Source of the DNA: Paractinoplanes bogorensis
GTDB taxonomy: Bacteria > Actinomycetota > Actinomycetes > Mycobacteriales > Micromonosporaceae
Reading direction: 5' to 3'
Assembly (NCBI RefSeq): GCF_018829635.1
Contig: NZ_JAHKKG010000002.1
Location: 310,001-374,000 of the forward strand
DNA length: 64,000 nucleotides
The first letter of the stretch is position 1, and each line of letters opens with the position of its first letter. The position numbers and the translations under genes were made by a program. This document shows, in pieces, positions 40,320 through 48,822 of this stretch. The notes under the pieces were generated by a model that worked only from the letters and a program-made list of their open reading frames with translations, did not search any database and had not been told where the DNA came from.

Positions 40320-41096
40320 TCAGCCGAAGCGACCGGTGATGTAGTCCTCGGTCTTCTTCTCGGTCGGGTTGCTGAAGATCTTCTGGGTGTCGTCGTACTC
40401 GATCAGGCGGCCGGGGTCACCGGTCTTGTCGATCGAGAAGAAGCCGGTCTTGTCGCTGACGCGAGCGGCCTGCTGCATGTTGTGCGTGACGATGATGATC
40501 GTGAAGCGGTCCTTCAGCTTGAACATCAGGTCTTCGATCGCCAGCGTCGAGATCGGGTCGAGGGCTGAGCAGGGCTCGTCCATCAGCACGACCTGCGGCT
40601 CGACCGCGATGGTGCGGGCGATGCAGAGACGCTGCTGCTGACCACCGGACAGACCGGCGCCGGGCCGGCCCAGGCGGTCCTTGACCTCGTTCCACAGGTT
40701 GGCCGACTTGAGCGACTGCTCGGCGGCGTCGTCGAGCACCGACTTCTTCTTGACACCGTTGAGCTTGAGGCCGGCGACCACGTTCTCGTAGATCGACATC
40801 GTCGGGAACGGGTTGGGCCGCTGGAAGACCATGCCGATCATCCGACGGACCGCGGTGACGTCGACGTCCGGGTCGTAGATGTTCTGGTCGTCGATCGTGA
40901 GCGAACCCTCGATGCGGGCGCCCGGCAGCACCTCGTGCATGCGGTTGACCGACCGGAGGAAGGTGGACTTGCCACAACCCGACGGGCCGATCAGGGCGGT
41001 GATCGTCTTGGGCTCGACCGTCATGGAGACGCTGTCGATCGCCTTGAAGGAGCCGTAGTAGGAGGTGACGTTGGTCGCCTCGATGCGCTTGGCCAT
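40320..41096 (-). CDS. pstB: Phosphate ABC transporter ATP-binding protein PstB
   Basis: 258 residues. Walker [15 protein letters not shown]-loop [19 protein letters not shown] signature [16 protein letters not shown], Walker [15 protein letters not shown]-loop [13 protein letters not shown]. PstB energises high-affinity phosphate import. ATG at 41096 follows AGAGAGGTAACCCC. Last gene of pstSCAB, 12 nt after pstA; no phoU follows in the operon, the adjacent sequence being a terminator. Confidence 0.98.
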   Translation of the reverse strand: MAKRIEATNVTSYYGSFKAIDSVSMTVEPKTITALIGPSGCGKSTFLRSVNRMHEVLPGARIEGSLTIDDQNIYDPDVDVTAVRRMIGMVFQRPNPFPTMSIYENVVAGLKLNGVKKKSVLDDAAEQSLKSANLWNEVKDRLGRPGAGLSGGQQQRLCIARTIAVEPQVVLMDEPCSALDPISTLAIEDLMFKLKDRFTIIIVTHNMQQAARVSDKTGFFSIDKTGDPGRLIEYDDTQKIFSNPTEKKTEDYITGRFG

Positions 41097-41108
41097 GGGG
41101 TTACCTCT

Positions 41109-42194
41109 CTACTTCGACAGACTGTTGCGACGGGCCAGCAGCTTGGCGGCGATCGTCAGGATGAGCACGATGGCGACCAGGGTCAGCGCGGCCGTCCAGG
41201 CCCGTGCCGGAGCGTACCGGGAGGCGTCGCCCGCCTGCTGGTACACGTAGAGGGCGAGCGACGACTGACCGCCCTCGAACGGGTTGAAGTTGATCGACGC
41301 CGCGCCACCCGCGACCAGCAGCACCGGGGCGGTCTCGCCGGCCGCACGGGCGACGGCGAGCATGACACCGGTGACGATGCCGGGCAGGGCGGTCGGCAGC
41401 ACGACCTGGAGGATCGTCTTCCACTGCGGAACCCCGAGCGCGTACGCACCTTCGCGCAGCGGCCCCGGCACCAGGCGCAACATCTCCTCGGTGGAGCGGA
41501 CGATCGTCGGCAGCATCAGCACGGTCAGCGCCAGTGAGGCGGCGAAACCGGAGAACCGCGGGGTCCCGTTGTTGAACCACGGGCTGACGATCAGCACCCA
41601 GAAGGAGAGGATGAACAGACCGGCGACGATGGACGGGATACCCGTCATGACGTCGACGAAGAAGCGGACCGTGTTGGCGAACCGGCCCCGGCCGTACTCG
41701 ACCAGGTAGATCGCGCCGAGCACACCGAGCGGAACGGCGATCAGCGTCGCGACGCCGACCTGCTCGAGCGTGCCGATGATGGCGTGGTAGGCGCCACCCT
41801 CGGGGTCACGGGCGCCGATGTTGTTCATCGACGAGCCGAAGAAGTTGCCGTCGAGACGCTGGACGCCCTTGGAGACGAGCGTCCACACCACGGAGGCGAG
41901 CGGCAGAACCGCGAGCAGACAGGCGGCGTAGATCAGCGTCTTCCACATACGGTCGCGTGCGGTGCGGGGGCCCTCGATCCGGCCGGCCACGATCTGCAGG
42001 CCGATCAGGTAGAAGACCACGCCGAGCACGACGACGAGCACGTAGTTGCCGATGCCGAAGCCGTAGACCACGGCGGCCGCGATGGCCAGCCCGGCCACGG
42101 CGATGCCGAGGTTGACGGCGAGCGGCAGGCGCTTGGTGCGGATGTTGTCCGGCGTCATGACAACGCCGGAGGCCTCGCGATCAAGAAGGCTCAT
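41109..42194 (-). CDS. pstA: Phosphate ABC transporter permease PstA
   Basis: 361 residues, six or more membrane helices plus an unusual N-terminal pair ([39 protein letters not shown]), so the N-terminus is longer than in E. coli. Permease core motif: FFVDVMTGIPSIVAGLFILS and YALGVPQWKTILQVVLPTAL (EAA-loop equivalent). ATG overlaps the pstC stop (ATGA). Forms the membrane channel with PstC. Confidence 0.97.
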   Translation of the reverse strand: MSLLDREASGVVMTPDNIRTKRLPLAVNLGIAVAGLAIAAAVVYGFGIGNYVLVVVLGVVFYLIGLQIVAGRIEGPRTARDRMWKTLIYAACLLAVLPLASVVWTLVSKGVQRLDGNFFGSSMNNIGARDPEGGAYHAIIGTLEQVGVATLIAVPLGVLGAIYLVEYGRGRFANTVRFFVDVMTGIPSIVAGLFILSFWVLIVSPWFNNGTPRFSGFAASLALTVLMLPTIVRSTEEMLRLVPGPLREGAYALGVPQWKTILQVVLPTALPGIVTGVMLAVARAAGETAPVLLVAGGAASINFNPFEGGQSSLALYVYQQAGDASRYAPARAWTAALTLVAIVLILTIAAKLLARRNSLSK

Positions 42195-43264
42195 GCTGCA
42201 CTGTCCCGGAACTCGCGCCGACGGTAGATGATCGCCCGCGCCGCCATGTTGACCACCAGGGTGATCGCGAAGAGCACGAGACCCGAGGCGATGAGCGCGC
42301 CGCGACCGGTCTCGTTGGCCTCGCCGAAGGCGTTGGCGATGTTGGCGGCGATCGAGTTACCGCCGTTCTCGATGATGTTGAACGAGATGTTGAAGACGAT
42401 GCCGAGCGTCATGGCCAGGGCGATCGTCTCGCCGAGGGCTCGACCGAGGCCGAGCATCACGGCGGCGATCACACCCGGCTTGCCGTAGGGCAGAACCGCA
42501 GTGCGGATCATTTCCCACTTGGTCGAGCCGAGGGCGAGCGCGGCTTCCTCGTTCATTCCCGGAGTCTGCCGGAAGACCTCACGCGACAGCGAGGTGACGA
42601 TCGGCAGCACCATGATCGCGAGGACCAGGCTGCCGAGCAGCACCGAGCGGCCGAACGGGCCGTCGCCGCCGAAGATCGGGATCCAGCTGAAGTATTTGTT
42701 GAGCCAGCCGGAGAACTCGCGGACCGGCTCCATGAAGACGTCCCGGCCCCAGAGACCGAAGACGACACTGGGCACGGCGGCGAGCAGGTCGATCACGAAC
42801 CCGAGCGGCGTAGCCAGCCGCTTGGGTGCGTAGTGCGACAGGAACAGAGCGATGCCGAGAGCGATCGGCACCGCGACGAGCAGCGCGATGATCGAGGTCA
42901 GCACGGTGCCGAAGGCGAGGACCGCGATACCGAACCGCGGCTCGGTCTCGTTCGGGAACCACTGGTTGAAGGTCAGGAAGTTCTCGTTGTCGGCCCGGAT
43001 GGCCGGCACGGCCTTGGAGATCAGGAAGATCGCGATGGCGACGATGATGACCAGCACCATCGCGCCGGCCGCCACGGAGAGGCCCTTGAAGCCGGCCTCC
43101 ATGCCGAAACGGGCCTTCTTGGGCAGGGCGCCCCCGCCGCCGATTGGGGGGTCATCGTGACTACTCGGTGAAACACCGGTGCCAGCGCCCCGGGTGTGAC
43201 GTCCGGTCACACCCAGGTCGCTGGCGGTGGTGTTCTCCGAGCGGGAGGAGGGGTTGTCACCCAT
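42191..43264 (-). CDS. pstC: Phosphate ABC transporter permease PstC
   Basis: 357 residues. A ~60-residue Ser/Gly-rich cytoplasmic N-terminus precedes the helices, the first being AAGAMVLVIIVAIAIFLIS. Permease core: FVIDLLAAVPSVVFGLWGRD and LALGSTKWEMIRTAVLPYG (EAA loop). Partners PstA. It starts 41 nt after pstS with ATG at 43264, preceded by an AGGAGG-like stretch in the short gap. Confidence 0.97.
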   Translation of the reverse strand: MGDNPSSRSENTTASDLGVTGRHTRGAGTGVSPSSHDDPPIGGGGALPKKARFGMEAGFKGLSVAAGAMVLVIIVAIAIFLISKAVPAIRADNENFLTFNQWFPNETEPRFGIAVLAFGTVLTSIIALLVAVPIALGIALFLSHYAPKRLATPLGFVIDLLAAVPSVVFGLWGRDVFMEPVREFSGWLNKYFSWIPIFGGDGPFGRSVLLGSLVLAIMVLPIVTSLSREVFRQTPGMNEEAALALGSTKWEMIRTAVLPYGKPGVIAAVMLGLGRALGETIALAMTLGIVFNISFNIIENGGNSIAANIANAFGEANETGRGALIASGLVLFAITLVVNMAARAIIYRRREFRDSAA

Positions 43265-43305
43265 CTGCTCGCTCGCTGTCGTCTCGGAGGGATGTGTCAG
43301 TCAGA

Positions 43306-44403
43306 TCAGGAGATCGAGGCGACCGCGGTCTCGACCTTGCTGCGGATGGTCTCCGGCAGCGGGGCGTAGCCCAGGTCGCCCAGCGCCGTCTGACCACCGG
43401 TGCTGGAGGTGTAGGAGAAGAAGGCCTTCAGCGAGGCGGCCTTCGACGAGCCCTTCGAGCAGACGATCTCGTAGGTCACCAGGACGATCGGGTAGGCACC
43501 CGCGGTCGTGGCGGCGTAGTCGATGCTGAGCTTCAGGTCGTTGCCGGTGCCCTCGATCTTGGCGCCCTCGATGCCCTTACCGGCGCTCTCGCCGGTCAGC
43601 TCGGTGTACTCACCGGCACCGTTCTTGATCTTGGCCTTCGACAGGTCGCTGTTCTCGGCGTACGAGAGCTCGACGTAGGAGATGGCGCCCGGGGTGCCCT
43701 TGACGGCGGTCGCGATGCCGTCCGACTTGGCGGCACCGGTGCCACCCTTGGCCTTCCAGGCCTTGGCGTTGCCGTAGGTCCAGTCGGCCTCGGCGGTCTT
43801 GCTCAGGTACTTGGTGAAGTTGTCAGTCGTGCCCGACTCGTCCGAGCGGTGCACAGCGGTGATGGCGGTGTCGGGGAGCTTGGCGCCGGTGTTCTGCGCC
43901 GCGATCGCCGGGTCGTTCCACTTGGTGATCTTGCTGTCGAAGATCTTCGCCAGGGTGGGGGCGTCCAGCTGGAGGCCGTCGACGCCGTCCAGGTTGTAGA
44001 CGACCGAGATCGGGCCGACGACCATCGGGAGGTTGAGGGCGGTGCCACCGGCGCACTTGGCGTCGGCCTGCGGCTGCTCCTCCTCCTTCAGGGCCGAGTC
44101 GGAACCCGCGAAGTCGGCGGTGCCCGCGATGAACGCCTGGATGCCGGCGCCCGAGGCGGTGCCCTGGTAGTCGACCTTGGCGTCAGCGCACTGGGCCTGG
44201 TACGTCTTGATCCACTCGTCCATGGCGTTCTTCTGAGCCGACGAGCCCTGAGCCGTCAGGCTGCCGGCGACACAGTTGCTAGCCGCGGCGGAGTTGCCGG
44301 CGTCGCCCGAGGGCGACTCGTTGTCCGAGCCACACGCGGTCAGCGCGAGCGTCGCAGTCAAAGCAATGCCGGCTGCCAGAAAACCGGACCGCTGGAGCTT
44401 CAC
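43306..44403 (-). CDS. pstS: Phosphate-binding lipoprotein PstS
   Basis: 365 residues. A lipoprotein signal (QRSGFLAAGIALTATLAL then lipobox LTAC) anchors it outside the membrane. The binding core shows AQGSSAQKNAMDEW, FAGSDSALKEEEQPQAD and VHRSDESGTTDNFTKYLSKT, the phosphate-contact S/T and R-D residues of PstS. GTG at 44403 follows AAGGGAATATT and begins the signal; the upstream in-frame ATG lies inside a leader hairpin. First gene of pstSCAB, preceded by a PHO box. Confidence 0.97.
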   Translation of the reverse strand: MKLQRSGFLAAGIALTATLALTACGSDNESPSGDAGNSAAASNCVAGSLTAQGSSAQKNAMDEWIKTYQAQCADAKVDYQGTASGAGIQAFIAGTADFAGSDSALKEEEQPQADAKCAGGTALNLPMVVGPISVVYNLDGVDGLQLDAPTLAKIFDSKITKWNDPAIAAQNTGAKLPDTAITAVHRSDESGTTDNFTKYLSKTAEADWTYGNAKAWKAKGGTGAAKSDGIATAVKGTPGAISYVELSYAENSDLSKAKIKNGAGEYTELTGESAGKGIEGAKIEGTGNDLKLSIDYAATTAGAYPIVLVTYEIVCSKGSSKAASLKAFFSYTSSTGGQTALGDLGYAPLPETIRSKVETAVASIS

Positions 44404-44411
44404 AATATTCC

Positions 44412-44454
44412 CTTCGGTGGTGTGCACGCCGGCATCGCACCGGCACCACCGAAG
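44412..44454 (-). promoter_or_regulatory. Leader hairpin overlapping the pstS ribosome binding site
   Basis: CTTCGGTGGTG (44412–44422) and CACCACCGAAG (44444–44454) form a perfect 11-bp stem in the pstS 5' leader, with a smaller CCGG stem in the loop. The arm nearest pstS ends in GAAG, part of the AAGGG ribosome binding site, so folding could mask translation start or stabilise the mRNA. Confidence 0.55.
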
Positions 44455-44484
44455 CTAAGAGTGAGAGGTAGCCGGTTTCCCCGG

Positions 44485-44506
44485 GCCAAATGAACGCGCG
44501 GTGAAC
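44485..44506 (-). promoter_or_regulatory. PHO box upstream of pstS
   Basis: Two 11-nt direct repeats on the minus strand, GTTCACCGCGC and GTTCATTTGGC, fit the PhoP-binding PHO-box pattern. Placed ~80 nt before the pstS start, above the leader hairpin. Confidence 0.75.
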
Positions 44507-44672
44507 ACGTCGACGCCCCCATGTGGCCTTCCCCTGAGGGCGAGTTGTCCGTTGCGTGAACTGAGTGACTAGAGACCGACATGTCGGACTTATGGGGGCG
44601 GTAGTTACCGCCCTGAGACATGCCCTTGTCCGGGTTGTTACTGGTGGGACGAGCCCCCCGTGACGGGCGCCA

Positions 44673-45545
44673 CTACGGCCGAAGGTAGTTGATATCGGTC
44701 TTGTAGATCACAAAACCAAGCCGCTGGTAGAGGGCCACGGCGGCGGCGTTCGACTCGTCGACGTAGAGGTTCGAGACGGTCAGTCCGAGCCCGGCCAGGT
44801 GACGCAGACCGGCCACGCTGAGCGCGGCGCCCAGACCCTTGCGGTGACCGGCCGGGTCGACGCCCAGCACGTAGATCTCGCCGATCGCCGGGTCGTCGCC
44901 GGCGGCCGGGTGCACCTTGGTCCAGTGGAAGCCCAGGACGGTGTCGGCGATGTCGACCGCCAGCAGGAAGCCGGCCGGGTCGAACCACGGCTCGGCCTCG
45001 CGCGCGAGCAGGTCGTCGAGCGTCCAGCGGCCCTGCTCGGGGTGGTGGGCGAAGGCCCGCGAGTTGACCGCGAGCCAGGCGTCCTCGTCGGCCCCGGGGC
45101 GGAAGCTGCGCAGGGTCACGCCCTCGGGCAGCGCGATGTCGGGCAGGGGCTCGGTCAGCGAGCGGCGCATCTGCCACAGGACGCGTACGCGCGCGAAGCC
45201 GTTCTTTTCCGCGAAGGCCCGCGCGCCCGGGTCGTCACCGTGCGCCCAGATCCGCAACTCCCCCGGGCCGAGCTCGGTCAGCAGCGCGGTGCCGATGCCC
45301 CGGCGACGGTGCGCCGGGTGAACGACCAGCTCGCCCTCGGAGAACGCGTAGCCGGCCAGAACTTCGTCGTCGGTGTAGGCCAGAAAATGCCGGTGCGCGG
45401 CAGGGGAACCCCCACCGCGCACTCGCAGCACTACATCTTCAGATAGCGGGTAGACCCCGTCGGACTCCTCGGCGGCACCGGCCAAGGCCAGCACATCCGC
45501 GGCCTGAGCCGCACTCAACCGGTCAATGGAGTGGACGGAAGTCAT
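44673..45545 (-). CDS. mshD: Mycothiol synthase MshD
   Basis: 290 residues, two tandem GNAT acetyltransferase domains. It acetylates the Cys of Cys-GlcN-Ins with acetyl-CoA to finish mycothiol. The N-terminal domain has LVVHPAHRRRGIGTALL; the C-terminal domain has IYVLGVDPAGHRKGLGAALS (acetyl-CoA pocket) and VALYQRLGFVIYKTDINYL at the end, a hallmark of MshD. ATG at 45545. Ends ~130 nt after the pstS upstream region; adjacent to glnR with 10 nt between, same strand. Confidence 0.96.
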   Translation of the reverse strand: MTSVHSIDRLSAAQAADVLALAGAAEESDGVYPLSEDVVLRVRGGGSPAAHRHFLAYTDDEVLAGYAFSEGELVVHPAHRRRGIGTALLTELGPGELRIWAHGDDPGARAFAEKNGFARVRVLWQMRRSLTEPLPDIALPEGVTLRSFRPGADEDAWLAVNSRAFAHHPEQGRWTLDDLLAREAEPWFDPAGFLLAVDIADTVLGFHWTKVHPAAGDDPAIGEIYVLGVDPAGHRKGLGAALSVAGLRHLAGLGLTVSNLYVDESNAAAVALYQRLGFVIYKTDINYLRP

Positions 45546-45555
45546 GCCCCCGACA

Positions 45556-46272
45556 TTAGACCGGAAGTGAGACGTGCTCGTTGTCGGGCAGCTGGCGCCC
45601 GTTCGGCGGAACCACGAACTTGTAGCCCACCTGGCGCACCGTGCCGATCATCGACTCGTATTCCGAGCCGAGCTTGGCGCGCAGGCGACGCACGTGGACG
45701 TCGACCGTGCGGGTGCCACCGAAGTAGTCGTAGCCCCAGACCTCGCGCAGCAGCTGGTCGCGGGTGAAGACCCGGCCCGGGTGCTGGGCGAGGAACTTCA
45801 GCAGCTCGAACTCCTTGTAGGTGAGGTCGAGCGGGCGGCCCTTGAGCTTCGCCGCGTAGGTGTCGGGGTCGATGTTGAGCTCACCGGCCCGCACCGAACC
45901 ACCGGCGCCGGCGGTCGCGTTGTTGATGCGACCGGCGCTCAGCCGCAGACGCGCCTCGACCTCGGCCGGACCGGCGCTGGCCAGGATGACGTCGTCGACA
46001 CCCCAGTCGGCGTTCAGAGCGATCAGGCCCGCCTCGGTCACCACCGCCATGAGCGGGACGCCGATGCCGGTCGCGTGCAGCATGCGGCACGTGGCGCGGG
46101 CCTCGGAGAGCTCGGAGCGGGCGTCCACCAGCACGGCGTCGGGGCTCGGCCCGGACACCAGCGTGCGGACATCGCGAGGGGCAGTGCGTACGGAGTGGGG
46201 AAGCAGATCCAGCGCGGGCAGCACGGCGGAAGGCTCGCCGGCACGTGCCGTCACCAACAGAAGGATTTCCAC
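45556..46272 (-). CDS. glnR: GlnR-type OmpR-family nitrogen regulator
   Basis: 238 residues. The atypical receiver has [13 protein letters not shown] and [12 protein letters not shown] with D50, matching the Asp50 that in actinomycete GlnR stays unphosphorylated and supports the homodimer. The DNA-binding wing is [53 protein letters not shown]. Global activator of nitrogen assimilation. GTG at 46272 follows GGAGGTGAGT. 10 nt upstream of mshD, suggesting cotranscription of nitrogen control with thiol synthesis. Name rests on close recall of GlnR sequences. Confidence 0.88.
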   Translation of the reverse strand: MEILLLVTARAGEPSAVLPALDLLPHSVRTAPRDVRTLVSGPSPDAVLVDARSELSEARATCRMLHATGIGVPLMAVVTEAGLIALNADWGVDDVILASAGPAEVEARLRLSAGRINNATAGAGGSVRAGELNIDPDTYAAKLKGRPLDLTYKEFELLKFLAQHPGRVFTRDQLLREVWGYDYFGGTRTVDVHVRRLRAKLGSEYESMIGTVRQVGYKFVVPPNGRQLPDNEHVSLPV

Positions 46273-46588
46273 ACTCACCTCCGTCCTTGCGGCTCTTGGC
46301 CGCTCGGGTGACTCGATGGCGTTCATAATCATTCCGCCATCGGCGGACAGGTCCCGGCGTCACCGACGGGTGGGCTGGGCTTACCTTAACCGATGCATCG
46401 CTCGGAAAGACTCGATCGTTTGGTCGAGTGATGCAGTGAACGCCGCTACGACGCCTAAATGGCGGTTTAGTAACAAGGCTTTAACAAACGGCGGGGATTC
46501 AAAGGTTGTTCAGCGCCGAGGATGACCCCACCAGCGCGCTGAATGGCCTTTGTTGGGCGGAGGGCGCGTCTCTGGCACGATCGCAGGC
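46273..46588. other. Divergent intergenic region upstream of glnR
   Basis: 316 bases, no gene seen. GTAAC (46470–46474), 6 nt, TTAAC (46481–46485) resembles a GlnR box (GTnAC-n6-GnAAC) at reduced quality. ACTCGA…TCGAGT arms and the palindrome CGATGCATCG are nearby. It contains the promoters of glnR and the downstream membrane protein. Confidence 0.3.
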
Positions 46589-47569
46589 GTGTTTCCCTCC
46601 ATGCCGCAGGACGACCCCTGGGACGCCGACGCCTCGCGTGAGATCGCGCGGCCCGGCGGCAAGCGGCCGCCGACCGTCCCCGACGATCGCGCGACCGGCC
46701 CCGAGGAGACGCCGGACGAGGAGGAATTCGAGGAGATCGAGGTCGTCCCGGTACGCCGGGAGCTGTCCCTGGCCATCGCCGGGTTCGCCGGTCTGCTGGC
46801 CGTCGGTCTCGCCCTGGGCGCCCTGACCTCGGCCCCCGACTCCCGGATGCCGTACGCGATCGTGCTCTTCGGGGTGCAACTGCTCTATCTGCTGGCCTGG
46901 GTGATGGCGCTCAACCCGCCCGCCGCCGGCGCCACCGCGGGCGTGTGCGTGGCCGTCGCGCTGGTGGCCGACTATCTCGCCGTCTCGAGTGCGCAGGCCG
47001 AGCTGATGCCGTTGGTCTACGTGACCGCGGGCGGGTTCGTGGCGGCGCTGATCGGTCAGGTGTTCCGGGCCGAGGACAGGGCCAGGCTGACCGACTCGTG
47101 GCGCACCACCCTGGCGATCGTGGCCGGCGTGGTGGCGTACGCGATCCCGATCGTGCTCACCCGCCAGGAGAACGGCACCCAGACCCTGATCGTGTGCGCC
47201 GCCGCGGCCGGTGTCGCGCTCGTCGTGGCCCGTGCCACCGACGCCGCCTTCCCCAAGCCGCGGATCGCCGCCCAGGTGCCGCGGGGCGTGGCCGGGGTCG
47301 TGCTCGGCGCGATGCTCGGCACGCTGGCCGGGGCCGCCCTGGGCAGTTTCCTGGTGCTGCCGTTCACCCCGGCCAAAGGCGCGGTCGTCGGCCTGATCGC
47401 CGTCGTGGTGGCCCACCTGGTCGACCTCGCGGTCAACTTCGGGCAGGCGGGCCGGCAACTGGCCGGGGACGCGCCGACGTTCTGGGTGGCCCGGCACATG
47501 CAGGGACCGCTGGGCGCGTTCGCCCTCGTCGCCCCGGCCGCGTACGCGCTGAGCCACTGGTTCCTCTGA
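46589..47569 (+). CDS. Actinobacterial multi-pass membrane protein of unknown function
   Basis: 326 residues. A ~60-residue acidic N-terminal cytoplasmic region (PDEEEFEEIEVVPV) precedes about eight hydrophobic segments (LSLAIAGFAGLLAVGLALGA, AIVLFGVQLLYLLAWVMAL, AGVCVAVALVADYLAV, AIVAGVVAYAIPIVL, and four more), ending with ALVAPAAYALSHWFL. PKPRIAAQVPRGVAG and LPFTPAKGAVVGLIAVVVAH recall the CdsA-like membrane cores, but no catalytic motif is convincing. Start uncertain between GTG 46589 and ATG 46601; both lack a strong ribosome site. Confidence 0.7.
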   Translation: MFPSMPQDDPWDADASREIARPGGKRPPTVPDDRATGPEETPDEEEFEEIEVVPVRRELSLAIAGFAGLLAVGLALGALTSAPDSRMPYAIVLFGVQLLYLLAWVMALNPPAAGATAGVCVAVALVADYLAVSSAQAELMPLVYVTAGGFVAALIGQVFRAEDRARLTDSWRTTLAIVAGVVAYAIPIVLTRQENGTQTLIVCAAAAGVALVVARATDAAFPKPRIAAQVPRGVAGVVLGAMLGTLAGAALGSFLVLPFTPAKGAVVGLIAVVVAHLVDLAVNFGQAGRQLAGDAPTFWVARHMQGPLGAFALVAPAAYALSHWFL

Positions 47570-47642
47570 GCGCGGTTTCAGGGAGTCCTCGCCCCGGGCA
47601 TGTACGGTTCTCGGCACCTTTCGTGATGTCAGGAGGACCGCG

Positions 47643-48437
47643 GTGAGCGGCGAGGTCTACGGCACGGCACGTCCCCGCAAGAAGCGGCGGGGGCGGCGAC
47701 TGCTGATCACGTTCATCGTGTTCCTGGTGCTGATCCTGGGCCTGCTGGTGGCGCTGGACCGGTTCGCGGCCGGCTACGCCGAGCGCACCATCGGCGACCG
47801 GGTCTCGCAGCAGATCGCCGATCAGAACGCGACCAGCGAGAAACCCGACGTCACGATCGAGGGCGTGCCGTTCCTGACCCAGGTGCTCGACGGCAACTAT
47901 CAGGAGATCCGGATCCAGGTCGGCGACCTCACCGGCCCGGCCGGCAACAACAAGACGGTCCGGGTGGCCGGTCTCGACGTGCGCGCCCACGACGTGGCGG
48001 CGCCGCTCGACACCATCCGCAACGGCACCGGCGACATCGTGGCCAAGACGGTCACCGGCACCGGCGTGATCGACTACCCGCAGCTGGCCGAGCTGATCGG
48101 CCAGCCCGGCCTGAAGCTGTCGGAGAAGGACGGCAAGCTCATCGGCAGCGCGCCGATCCAGGCGCTGGGCCAGACCTTCAACGTCTCGGGCGCGGCCACC
48201 GTCGCCGTGCAGAACGGCACGGTGCAGGTCCGGTTCTCCGACGTCACCGCCGACGGACTGCCCGACGTGCCGCTGATCCGGTCGCTGCTGGCCTCGTACG
48301 TGCAAAAGATCTCGGTCGACCTGCGCGTCCCCGAACTGCCGCTCAAGCTGGCCGTGCAGAAGGTGGAGCCGCAGCCCGACGGCCTGCGGTTCACCGCCGG
48401 GGCGGACAACGTGTCACTCAATGCGGGCGGCCTGTGA
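47643..48437 (+). CDS. lmeA: LmeA-like phospholipid-binding protein (DUF2993)
   Basis: 264 residues. A basic start (RPRKKRRGRRLL) and one membrane helix (ITFIVFLVLILGLLVALDRF) precede a DUF2993 domain with YAERTIGDRVSQQIADQN, VTIEGVPFLTQVLDGNYQEI, and repeated short beta strands to the C-terminus. In mycobacteria LmeA binds phosphatidylinositol and supports lipomannan elongation. GTG at 47643 follows AGGAGGACCGCG. Extracytoplasmic. Confidence 0.88.
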   Translation: MSGEVYGTARPRKKRRGRRLLITFIVFLVLILGLLVALDRFAAGYAERTIGDRVSQQIADQNATSEKPDVTIEGVPFLTQVLDGNYQEIRIQVGDLTGPAGNNKTVRVAGLDVRAHDVAAPLDTIRNGTGDIVAKTVTGTGVIDYPQLAELIGQPGLKLSEKDGKLIGSAPIQALGQTFNVSGAATVAVQNGTVQVRFSDVTADGLPDVPLIRSLLASYVQKISVDLRVPELPLKLAVQKVEPQPDGLRFTAGADNVSLNAGGL

Positions 48438-48554
48438 CGGCGGCCATCCCGTCCAACCACCCCGACCACCGCCCCTAAAGATGACTAAAGACTCAATCCC
48501 GGATCGTGGTCGAGCCTGTTACCAGTACGTGAACCGCTGGTAGGGTCCCATCTC

Positions 48555-48632
48555 ATGAGCCCGTTGCTCACCAAGAGGCGTGCGGTCGACCTGTGCCGCA
48601 CGGCCACCTGCCTGTGTCGCCCCGTCATCTGA
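48555..48632 (+). CDS. Cysteine-rich leader peptide (25 aa) upstream of sseA
   Basis: A 25-codon reading frame: MSPLLTKRRAVDL then CRTATCLCRPVI. Its three Cys at positions 14, 19 and 21 and the V-D-L-C-R motif are typical of short leader peptides found before sulfur genes in actinobacteria, where starvation for charged tRNA-Cys is thought to change expression of the genes downstream. It lies 190 nt before sseA, with a hairpin over its stop codon. The start is only a few bases from a possible -10 (TAGGGT), so it may be leaderless. Confidence 0.75.
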   Translation: MSPLLTKRRAVDLCRTATCLCRPVI

Positions 48633-48637
48633 CGGGG
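48620..48637 (+). promoter_or_regulatory. Attenuation-type hairpin over the leader-peptide stop
   Basis: CCCCGTC-ATCT-GACGGGG, a perfect 7-bp stem whose loop and 3' arm include the leader peptide stop codon TGA. A ribosome stalled on the Cys codons just upstream would change its folding. Confidence 0.5.
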
Positions 48638-48822
48638 TCACCTGTGCTGGGCGCCTTCTAGCGCGCTCCTCCCCCTCCGGCAGTGCAGCCGGGTTCGTGG
48701 CTCCGTCGCACGACAGCTCGAGATCCGTTTTCCATCTCCACTGGGTCCCGCGCGCGGTGCGACTGGCAAATCTCCGTGCGCTGACTCACCCCCATCTCTC
48801 ACCTTGATCAGGGAGTGAACCG

